Shown here piece by piece: positions 6,415 through 12,221 of a DNA stretch of 19,310 bases. Both the position numbers and the translations under genes were made by a program. The stretch is taken from positions 1 through 19,310 of the forward strand of contig DASTXN010000115.1 of the NCBI GenBank assembly GCA_035765515.1, read 5' to 3'. The notes below the pieces were generated by a model that was given only the letters and a program-made list of their open reading frames with translations, had not been told where the DNA came from and searched no databases. Every line of letters starts with the position of its first letter. Position 1 is the stretch's first letter. The DNA comes from DASRSS01 sp035765515 (GTDB taxonomy: Bacteria; Actinomycetota; Actinomycetes; Mycobacteriales; Jatrophihabitantaceae).

Positions 6415-7125
6415 GTACTCGGCTCCCGCGGAACCGCCGGTGCCGATCTTCGCGCCGATGATCCGCTCGACCATCTTGACGTGCCGGTAGCGCCACTCCT
6501 GGATGCCCTCGTCGATGTCGACCAGCGCCTCGCAGACCTCGGCGGGCGCGGCGGTCTCGTCCTGGTAGACCTCGACCAGCAGCGCCTGGATCGCCTCGTC
6601 CCCGGTCCACGCCGTGCTGGGATCGCGGTAGAGCGTCTCCGCCGGCAGCTCCCAGCCCTGCGTGGAGAAGTAGCGCAGCAGCGAGTCGAACACCGCGCGC
6701 CGCTCCATCGCCGCGTCGAGGCGCGCGTCGCCGGACGGGACGGTGAAGTCGCGCCGTCCGTAGGCCGCCTCGATCTCGCGGAACTGGTTCGACTGGAAGC
6801 CGCTCGAGGACCCGAGCTTGCCGCGGAAGGACGCGAACTGCTTGGGCGTCATCGTCTCGAGGATGTCCAGCTGGCCGACGATCGTCTTGAGGATCTTGGC
6901 GATGCGCCGGGCGGTGTGCAGCGCGCCAGGGGAGTTGCCGACCTCCAGGCGTTCCTGCAGCAGTGCGGTTTCGTGCAGGATCTGCTTGAACCACAGCTCG
7001 TACGTCTGGTGGATGATCACGAACAGCAGCTCGTCGTGCTCGGTCGTGGCGGGGGACTGGCAGGAGAGCAGGTCGTCCAGCCGCAGATAGCTGCCGTACG
7101 TGATCGATGTAGCTGGTGTAGTCAT
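6352..7125 (-). CDS. kynA: Tryptophan 2,3-dioxygenase
   Basis: Haem enzyme that oxidises L-tryptophan to N-formylkynurenine, the first step of the pathway whose later enzymes are at 1-4033. The product is 257 residues, slightly shorter than the ~280 of typical bacterial enzymes. Diagnostic motifs: YGSYLRLDDLLSCQ (10-23), HDELLFVIIHQTYELWFKQI with the substrate-site His39, GSSSGFQSNQFREIE with Arg116, and WRYRHVKMVERIIG with the proximal haem ligand His215, followed by GTGGSAGAEYL. The ATG at 7125 starts this conserved N-terminus; GAGG at 7137-7140 is a loosely spaced ribosome binding site. Upstream in-frame codons to 7290 lie over the TetR gene and are not used. It is divergent from that gene and separate from the other kyn genes. 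The 3' end overlaps the PAP2 gene. Confidence 0.96.
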   Translation of the reverse strand: MTTPATSITYGSYLRLDDLLSCQSPATTEHDELLFVIIHQTYELWFKQILHETALLQERLEVGNSPGALHTARRIAKILKTIVGQLDILETMTPKQFASFRGKLGSSSGFQSNQFREIEAAYGRRDFTVPSGDARLDAAMERRAVFDSLLRYFSTQGWELPAETLYRDPSTAWTGDEAIQALLVEVYQDETAAPAEVCEALVDIDEGIQEWRYRHVKMVERIIGAKIGTGGSAGAEYLRATLFRPFFPDLWEIRSRV

Positions 7126-7141
7126 GGGACCATCATCCTCG
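7126..7141. promoter_or_regulatory. 16-bp divergent gap between kynA and the TetR gene
   Basis: The two start codons (7125 on minus, 7142 on plus) are only 16 bp apart. Any promoters must be inside the opposite gene, or at least one mRNA is leaderless. On the minus strand GATGAT lies 7-12 bases before the kynA ATG and could be a poor -10. If the later TetR start at 7175 is used, the gap becomes 49 bp and would have room for an operator. Confidence 0.4.
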
Positions 7142-7786
7142 ATGACTGAGTCTGTGGGCAGACCCCGCGTGCGAATGACCGGACGGGAACGGCGCGAGCA
7201 GTTGCTCGATGTCGGACGCGCCCTGTTCGCCGAAAAGGGCTTCGAAGCGACCTCGATCGAGGAGATCGCGTCGCGCGCCGGCGTGAGCAAGCCTGTCGTC
7301 TACGAGCACTTCGGCGGCAAGGAGGGCCTCTACGCCGTCGTCGTGGATCGGGAGATGAGCGACCTGCTGGACCGGCTGACGTCCGCGCTGTCAGCGGACC
7401 ATCCGCGCAAGCTCGTCGAGCAGGCGGCGCTCGCGTTGCTGACCTACATCGAGGAGCAGACCGACGGGTTCCGGATCCTCTCGCGCGACTCGCCCGTTGC
7501 CGGTTCGGCCGGAGGGACGTTCTCGTCGCTGCTGAACGACATCGCCAGCCAGGTGGAGCACATCCTGTCGCGCGAGTTCTCGTCCCGTGACCTGTCGCCG
7601 AAGCTCGCACCCATGTACGCGCAGATGCTGGTCGGCATGGTTGCGCTGACCGGTCAGTGGTGGCTGGAGGAGCGCAAGCCCAAGCGCGAGGACGTGGCTG
7701 CGCACCTGGTGAACCTGGGCTGGAACGGCCTGGCCCACCTGGAGCCGAAGCCCCGACTGATCACCCGGCGCCCCGACAAATCCTGA
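7142..7786 (+). CDS. TetR-family transcriptional regulator
   Basis: A 214-residue regulator with an N-terminal TetR DNA-binding domain: RREQLLDVGRALFAEKGFE, then the helix-turn-helix TSIEEIASRAGVSKPVVYEHF and the conserved GGKEGLYAVVVDRE, at about residues 15-70. The C-terminal ligand domain is conserved-looking (LLTYIEEQTDGFRIL, LNDIASQVEHIL, VGMVALTGQWWLEE). The start is ATG 7142 (MTESVGRPRV); ATG 7175 (MTGRERREQ) is an alternative. Divergent placement beside kynA would suggest control of tryptophan dioxygenase. However, the protein also strongly resembles, from memory, the TetR protein located next to glmU in many actinobacteria (Rv1019-like), whose role is not known to me. Regulation of kynA is therefore only an inference. 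A run of TCCTGATCC-type microrepeats follows the stop (7790-7820). Confidence 0.92.
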   Translation: MTESVGRPRVRMTGRERREQLLDVGRALFAEKGFEATSIEEIASRAGVSKPVVYEHFGGKEGLYAVVVDREMSDLLDRLTSALSADHPRKLVEQAALALLTYIEEQTDGFRILSRDSPVAGSAGGTFSSLLNDIASQVEHILSREFSSRDLSPKLAPMYAQMLVGMVALTGQWWLEERKPKREDVAAHLVNLGWNGLAHLEPKPRLITRRPDKS

Positions 7787-7837
7787 CTGCTCCTGATCCG
7801 TCTCCTGATCCTGATCCTTCTCGGGACCGGCGTAACA

Positions 7838-7917
7838 GCCCACGCGAGTGGCGCGTTACCCCTCCCAGTGGCGCGATATTTCGCGCCACTCGGCACCGGA
7901 ACGCGCCACTCGCGCAG
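7838..7917. repeat. Nested palindromic element, copy A (20-bp phased AGTGGCGCG units, 2+2)
   Basis: The outer stem is a perfect 15-bp inverted repeat (7843-7857 with 7900-7914). The inner stem is a perfect 10-bp hairpin AGTGGCGCGA / TCGCGCCACT (7867-7876, 7881-7890) with loop TATT. The core AGTGGCGCG occurs at 7847 and 7867 (plus) and, inverted, at 7882 and 7902. Spacing within each arm is exactly 20 bp. The copy lies 51 bp after the TetR stop. It matches copy B in 78 of 80 aligned columns. Short open frames across it (SGAEWR, RHRNAPLA peptides) are artefacts of the repeat. Confidence 0.92.
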
Positions 7918-8015
7918 CCTTTAGCGGAGCGCCGGACGGTTGTACATGGCCTGGCTGAATCTGTGGGCGAATCCCCTGGGTGTGGACGACGAAACGCCAG
8001 CGACGTGAGCCGTCC

Positions 8016-8021
8016 GATACT
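8016..8021 (+). promoter_or_regulatory. Possible -10 element (GATACT) of the DUF559-like gene, leaderless mRNA
   Basis: GATACT resembles an extended actinobacterial -10 and ends eight bases before ATG 8030. No Shine-Dalgarno sequence precedes that ATG. This spacing supports ATG 8030 over the TTG at 8021, which would overlap the -10 itself. Confidence 0.35.
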
Positions 8022-8029
8022 TGCCCGTC

Positions 8030-8875
8030 ATGGGGGATCTGGTACGGGTCAGCCACGGGGTCTGGCGGATGGCCGAGAGTGTCGACGAGTTGGCGGGACA
8101 GTGCCGGGCGCTGCTGAGCATGCTCCCGTCCGGCAGCGTGGTCGGCGGGTTGACGGCGGCGCGGTTGCATGGGCTGTGGCTGCCTGCGCCGCGCGACGAT
8201 GAACCGATCGAGGTGATTCTGCGCGGCGTCGAGCAGGTGCCTCGAGAACTGTCGGCCAGCCGCCGCACCGAGATCCGCGGTCGCCGCCGTCAGCTCGGAC
8301 GTGCCGAGATGGACGTGGTCGACGGCATTCCAGTGACCGCGGAGGCTCGGACCTGGGTCGACCTGGCTGAACTAGTGCCGATGGCGGATCTCGTCGCGGC
8401 CGGGGACAGCGTCCTGCGTGGCACCACGACTCGCCGCGAGCTGGAGCTGTTCGTGCGCGACGCGCGAGGGCGCCGCGGAGTCGTGGCCGCGCGCGGGGCA
8501 TTGGAACTGCTCGACGAACGATCACGATCGCGTCCGGAAAGCCATCTGCGCTTCCGCCTGGTCGACGGTGGCCTGCCGAAGCCGGAGGTGAACCGGCCGA
8601 TTCATGACGACCATGGGCAGTGGGTCGCCGAACCCGACCTGCACTACGAACGAGGTCGGCTCGCGCTTGAGTACAACGGGGCACTGCATGCAGAGCCGGA
8701 CCAGATGCGTAAGGACATCACCCGCGGGCTGGACGTCGTGCGCGCCGACTGGATGACGCGGACATTCGGTCCCGCGCAGGTGTTTTCGCGCTGGGACGAC
8801 ACCGTCGCCCTGGTGCGGACCCTCCTCGACGCGCGCGACCCAGCTTGGCGTGCCCGCCGCCGCGCCGCCGGATAA
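8030..8875 (+). CDS. AbiEi-like / DUF559 (Vsr-fold endonuclease-like) protein
   Basis: A 281-residue protein with two parts. Residues 1-150 resemble the AbiEi-like region common in actinobacterial proteins of this kind (LVRVSHGVWRM, VVGGLTAARLHGLWLP, IPVTAEARTWVDLAEL). Residues 165-265 look like a DUF559/Vsr-type PD-(D/E)XK nuclease domain: SRPESHLRFRLVDGGLPKPEVN (Glu170), VAEPDLHYERGRLALEYNGALH (Asp203, Glu214, His220) and RKDITRGLDVVRADW (Asp229). The usual EYDG is EYNG here. Such proteins are frequent orphan genes in actinobacterial genomes. No biological role is established to my knowledge, and no partner toxin gene is adjacent. The gene is bracketed on both sides by copies A and B of the palindromic element, in the same orientation, and reads like a movable single-gene cassette. 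The start is ATG 8030; TTG 8021 would add three residues. Confidence 0.75.
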   Translation: MGDLVRVSHGVWRMAESVDELAGQCRALLSMLPSGSVVGGLTAARLHGLWLPAPRDDEPIEVILRGVEQVPRELSASRRTEIRGRRRQLGRAEMDVVDGIPVTAEARTWVDLAELVPMADLVAAGDSVLRGTTTRRELELFVRDARGRRGVVAARGALELLDERSRSRPESHLRFRLVDGGLPKPEVNRPIHDDHGQWVAEPDLHYERGRLALEYNGALHAEPDQMRKDITRGLDVVRADWMTRTFGPAQVFSRWDDTVALVRTLLDARDPAWRARRRAAG

Positions 8876-8909
8876 TTCACGACGTTGCCGTCGCACGCAC
8901 TGCTGCACG

Positions 8910-8988
8910 GCCCACGCGAGTGGCGCGTTATCCCTCCCAGTGGCGCGATATTTGCGCCACTCGGCACCGGAACGCGCCACTCGCGCAG
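8910..8988. repeat. Nested palindromic element, copy B (2+2 units)
   Basis: Near-identical to copy A: one C-to-T change and one deleted base in the inner arm. The outer 15-bp inverted repeat is perfect (8915-8929 with 8971-8985). The inner stem is shortened to 8 bp (8939-8946 with 8954-8961) by the deletion. It begins 35 bp after the DUF559-like stop and is a direct repeat of copy A, 1072 bp away start to start. Confidence 0.92.
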
Positions 8989-9178
8989 TGTTCTCAAGAT
9001 CACCGCCGGAATTGCCGGGCTCGTCCCTCGACTTTTGTCCGCTTCGTCGTCGGGTATCGCGCGTGCGGCTTTTCGTCTTTCACTTCGATATGACAAGGGT
9101 GCATCTCGTGCTTCACGATTACCGCGGGGATCGCGGTGTCCGTGGGGGACCCGCGTGGTATTCGGGGGATGTGGGGAA
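8989..9178 (+). promoter_or_regulatory. Leader/promoter region of the surface-protein gene
   Basis: About 190 bp between repeat B and the chosen start. It has a lower-GC patch (TTTTGTCCG, CTTTCACTTCGATATGACAAG) that probably holds the promoter. A small hairpin follows, ACCGCG (9121-9126) with CGCGGT (9132-9137). GGGGGAT at 9164-9170 is the ribosome binding site for TTG 9179, and GGGGGA at 9144-9149 could serve GTG 9155. No clear -35/-10 pair was identified. Confidence 0.35.
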
Positions 9179-12016
9179 TTGTCCAAGTTTTCGCTGTCGC
9201 GCCGTCGTGTCGTCGCGGCGGGCGTGGCAATCGCAACCGTTCTGGGTGTGGCTGCGGTTTCGACTGTCGCCGCCAACTCGGTTGCAAACGCAGGCACGCC
9301 TGGCGGGGCTGGCGGTAACGGCGGTAGCGGCGGAATTATCTTCGGCAACGGCGGCCAGGGCGGCCAGGGCGGCAACGGCGGCCAGGGCCAAGGTGGTGCC
9401 GGCGGCAACGCCAGCCCGGGCGTCCAGTTCTCCTGTACATCGGTCGCCGTGGATCTGAGTGGCTATTCGACCAACCCCGGGACCCCGGCGGTCACGCACA
9501 CCGAGTGGTACTGGACCCAGTCTTGGGAACTGATTATTCCGCAGATCGATGCCCCGACGTGGCGCGTCGACCCTGGTGTCGCAGGAACTTGGAGTCCGAG
9601 CGACCCAGTTCGGGTGTTTGGAATCCTGCTCGGATACAGCACGTGGACCTACACGACGTCTGCCACGTCCGTGAATGCACCGCCGCACGTCAAGCTCGGC
9701 GAGGGTGGCGCGACGGGCTCGGGCTGGGAGAAGGGTGACGCGGTCACGGTGACCGATTCCCCAGCAGTTCCGGCGGACCCGACGCCCAACACGGTGACCA
9801 TCCACGTCGACGGCACACAAGCGGTCTCCACGACCTTCGGCACCTCCTACACGTGGTCGAAGCAGCTCGGCGTCGCGGACAGCCACAGCCTTCAGGTTTC
9901 CGCGGTCGCGTGGAATGGCACGCCGACCGCCGTGAACTTCGACCAGACGAAGGACTGCACGACCACGATCCCGGTCCCGGCAGCTCCAACCGCGACTGCG
10001 CCGACCTGTTCGACGCCGGGCGCGCTCTACGTGCCGGCAGACACGGACCAGATCAGGTGGTCCGCGGTGGGCAACTCCCGTGTCAAAGCGCACGCGAAGC
10101 CGGGCTTCGAGTTCGCCGACGGCAAGAAGAACGAGCAGTACGACGAGACGATCCTGCCGCAACTCTCCGGCGACGATTGCGCTAGCAACGTCTCGGCAAG
10201 CATCGGCCTGACACATCACGACGCAACCTGCGCCGCCACGGCGCCGACTATCGACTTCACCCCAGTCGATGGCGTCGTGTACTCCACTGTCGAGACCGCG
10301 CCGTTCGGAGCGGGCACGCAGGTTCACGTCGTCGCGAGCGCGGACGCCACGCACAAGTTCGTCAGTGGTGACCTGCCAGCTGGCTGGACCTTCCAGGACT
10401 CCCACCACGCGACATTCACCGTGACCTTCGCGGCTGCGCCGGACTGCACCGCGGTGCCGGCGGCACCGACGGTCGTCCCCGCCGGCTGCGACGCCAACCA
10501 CAAGCTCACCGCGCCGTCGGCGACCCTGCCAACCGACGGTGACCACATCACCTACAAGTGGTACTACGAGCCGAACGCCACCGGCTTCGTGGCCAAGGCC
10601 ACGCTGGACGCCGGTTATAGCTGGGGCAGCTTGGTCGGCACCGGCTGGCAGGACAAGGGCAGCGGCAATGCGGCCTACCACTACGTCTGGGGTGCAGCGC
10701 CCGACTGCAATGTGTACGTGACACCTGTTGTCCCGCAGCTCAGCGAGACCTGCGAGGTCAACGGAGACGGTCACCAGACCGGCAACGTCCTCGACGACAT
10801 CGTGCTGCCCACGGATACGAACGACGTCCACTACGCGAAGCACGACGGCAAGCTGTTCGCGGTAATCCAGCAGCCGGTGAAGGCGTACACCTTCTTCCAG
10901 ACCCTTCCTGCCGGCTGGGCGTTCAACGACGGAGCGAAGCACCAGTACCTGGTGTTCACGCCGACGTACACGAACCCGACCTGCCTGATCGACACCGCGC
11001 CGGCGGCGCCCACGGTCACGCAGGCCGTGTGCAACGGGCCGGGCACGCACAGTGCCGCCACGGTCGTCGATCTGGACGGCAACGGTGTGACGTACACGGT
11101 GGCCAATGACCTGTCCACGGTCACCGCGACGTTGGACAGCGGCTACCAGTGGCAGAAGGACCTGCCGAGCGGCTGGACGTCCGGGCCGGGCGGCACGCTG
11201 GTCTACGACGTACCGCTGACCTCGCCGGGTGCCTGCCTGGTCAGCGTCGCGCCGCGGGCGGTCACCGCGCAGCCGGGCACGTGTGACACGAGCACCGGCT
11301 TCGACAGCCCGGCCACGATCACGAGCCCGACCGACGGTCTCGACGAGGGCGGCATCACGTATCACGTCACCGGCCTGACCGTGACCGCTACGGCCGACTC
11401 CGGCTACCAGATTCCGCCTACGCAGGGCTGGGTGAATGCGGCCAATCTGTGGACGTACACAGCCAGCGTGACGCAGCCGTTCTGCCCGTCCGTTATCGCG
11501 CTGCCGGGCAGCGTGCCGGGTACGCCGGACGGAACGCTGGACGGCGTGCCGGGGACGACCAACCCGGGGCAGACGTTCACCGCCACGGGTACCGGGTTCG
11601 CTCCGTTTGCAACGGTCAACTTCGGCATCTACTCGTCACCGCTGCTGCTCGCGACGGTGAGCGCGGACGCGTCCGGCGTCGTGAAGGCCACGATCACGAT
11701 CCCGGCGGACTTCACGGGCGATCACACCGTGGTCGCGGCCGGCACCGGGCCGTCCGGTTCGCCGCTCTACCTTGCGGCCGGGACCACGGTCGTCGCGAAG
11801 AGCACCCCGACGCCGGCGGGTTCCGGTTCGCACGGTGTCGGCGGTGTGAGTGCCAGTCGGGGACCCGGCGTTGGCCCGAACGCCGGATCGTCCAGCGGCC
11901 TGGCGAACACCGGGGCGCGCGTCAACCCGGTCGCGCTGACGCAGATCGGTTTGCTGGCACTCCTGGTCGGTGGCGGTCTGCTGCTGGCCACGCGTCGCCG
12001 GGCTCGCAGGCACTAG
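9179..12016 (+). CDS. Large secreted surface protein with LANTG sortase signal and Cys-paired repeat modules
   Basis: A 945-residue wall-anchored protein. Residues 1-38 are a signal peptide (SLSRRRVVAAGVAIATVLG..., likely cut after ANSVANA). Residues 39-81 are a Gly/Asn/Gln-rich stretch (GGAGGNGG, GGQGGNGG) like PGRS segments. An N-terminal domain with one cysteine near each end follows (about 85-260). Then about six modules of 76-92 residues start near 264, 349, 425, 514, 607 and 691; most carry P-x-x-P-T-x(4-6)-C, a GY or GW aromatic core and a closing cysteine. An Ig/IPT-like domain (about 785-870), a Ser/Gly linker, and LANTG at 908-912 with hydrophobic helix and RRRARRH tail complete it. 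LAxTG is the class E sortase signal of actinobacteria. TTG 9179 is preferred (GGGGGAT eight bases upstream); GTG 9155 is possible. The open frame back to 8885 crosses repeat B and is not credible as protein. Binding partner unknown. Confidence 0.88.
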   Translation: MSKFSLSRRRVVAAGVAIATVLGVAAVSTVAANSVANAGTPGGAGGNGGSGGIIFGNGGQGGQGGNGGQGQGGAGGNASPGVQFSCTSVAVDLSGYSTNPGTPAVTHTEWYWTQSWELIIPQIDAPTWRVDPGVAGTWSPSDPVRVFGILLGYSTWTYTTSATSVNAPPHVKLGEGGATGSGWEKGDAVTVTDSPAVPADPTPNTVTIHVDGTQAVSTTFGTSYTWSKQLGVADSHSLQVSAVAWNGTPTAVNFDQTKDCTTTIPVPAAPTATAPTCSTPGALYVPADTDQIRWSAVGNSRVKAHAKPGFEFADGKKNEQYDETILPQLSGDDCASNVSASIGLTHHDATCAATAPTIDFTPVDGVVYSTVETAPFGAGTQVHVVASADATHKFVSGDLPAGWTFQDSHHATFTVTFAAAPDCTAVPAAPTVVPAGCDANHKLTAPSATLPTDGDHITYKWYYEPNATGFVAKATLDAGYSWGSLVGTGWQDKGSGNAAYHYVWGAAPDCNVYVTPVVPQLSETCEVNGDGHQTGNVLDDIVLPTDTNDVHYAKHDGKLFAVIQQPVKAYTFFQTLPAGWAFNDGAKHQYLVFTPTYTNPTCLIDTAPAAPTVTQAVCNGPGTHSAATVVDLDGNGVTYTVANDLSTVTATLDSGYQWQKDLPSGWTSGPGGTLVYDVPLTSPGACLVSVAPRAVTAQPGTCDTSTGFDSPATITSPTDGLDEGGITYHVTGLTVTATADSGYQIPPTQGWVNAANLWTYTASVTQPFCPSVIALPGSVPGTPDGTLDGVPGTTNPGQTFTATGTGFAPFATVNFGIYSSPLLLATVSADASGVVKATITIPADFTGDHTVVAAGTGPSGSPLYLAAGTTVVAKSTPTPAGSGSHGVGGVSASRGPGVGPNAGSSSGLANTGARVNPVALTQIGLLALLVGGGLLLATRRRARRH

Positions 12017-12034
12017 CCCGGCACGCCCTGAGCA

Positions 12035-12075
12035 GGGTCGTCCGTCCGCACGCAGGGGGTGGGGACGGACGGCCC
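12035..12075 (+). terminator. Strong hairpin terminator after the surface-protein gene
   Basis: GGGTCGTCCGTCC (12035-12047) pairs with GGACGGACGGCCC (12063-12075): 13 bp with a single G-T wobble and a 15-base loop, starting 19 bp after the stop. A TTTT follows at 12083-12086 but not directly at the stem, so it may be a hairpin-type terminator without a canonical U-tract. Confidence 0.6.
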
Positions 12076-12104
12076 GCTCGCGTTTTCACGGGACGGCGCC
12101 CCCG

Positions 12105-12212
12105 CCGAGTGGCGCGAAACCCGTTCGAGTGGCGCGAAATGTCGCGCCACTCGGCACCTGAACGCGCCACTCGGCACCCGAACGCGCCACTCGGCACCTG
12201 AACGCGCCCACT
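12105..12212. repeat. Nested palindromic element, copy C (expanded, 2+4 units)
   Basis: Same core as copies A and B but different linkers. Plus-oriented AGTGGCGCG at 12108 and 12128; a perfect 12-bp hairpin CGAGTGGCGCGA / TCGCGCCACTCG (12126-12137, 12142-12153) with loop AATG. Three tandem 20-bp units of CGCGCCACTCGGCACCYGAA type follow (12143-12162, 12163-12182, 12183-12202), and a decayed fourth with an inserted C (12203-12212). It lies between the terminator of the surface-protein gene and the stop of the convergent ABC-F gene. Confidence 0.92.
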
Positions 12213-12221
12213 GCGGCTGGT

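Noticed and set aside
7961..7990. TGTGGGCGA and TGTGGACGA considered as DnaA boxes of a replication origin
   Set aside because: Only two imperfect matches, no AT-rich unwinding region and no dnaA/dnaN nearby.
7946..8008. Short open frame of 20 codons (MAWLNLWANPLG...) between copy A and the DUF559-like gene
   Set aside because: No ribosome binding site, no similarity I recognise, and it overlaps the likely promoter region of the next gene.
8030..8875. AbiE-type toxin-antitoxin system
   Set aside because: The N-terminal part resembles AbiEi, but no AbiEii nucleotidyltransferase gene is adjacent; the neighbours are a TetR gene and a surface protein.
9119..11365. Minus-strand open frame opposite the surface protein
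   Set aside because: Antisense shadow; no start signals or motifs, whereas the plus strand shows signal peptide, modules and sorting signal.
12105..12212. Copy C considered as a small CRISPR array
   Set aside because: The period is only 20 bp, the whole unit repeats with no unique spacers, the arms are inverted relative to each other, and there are no cas genes.
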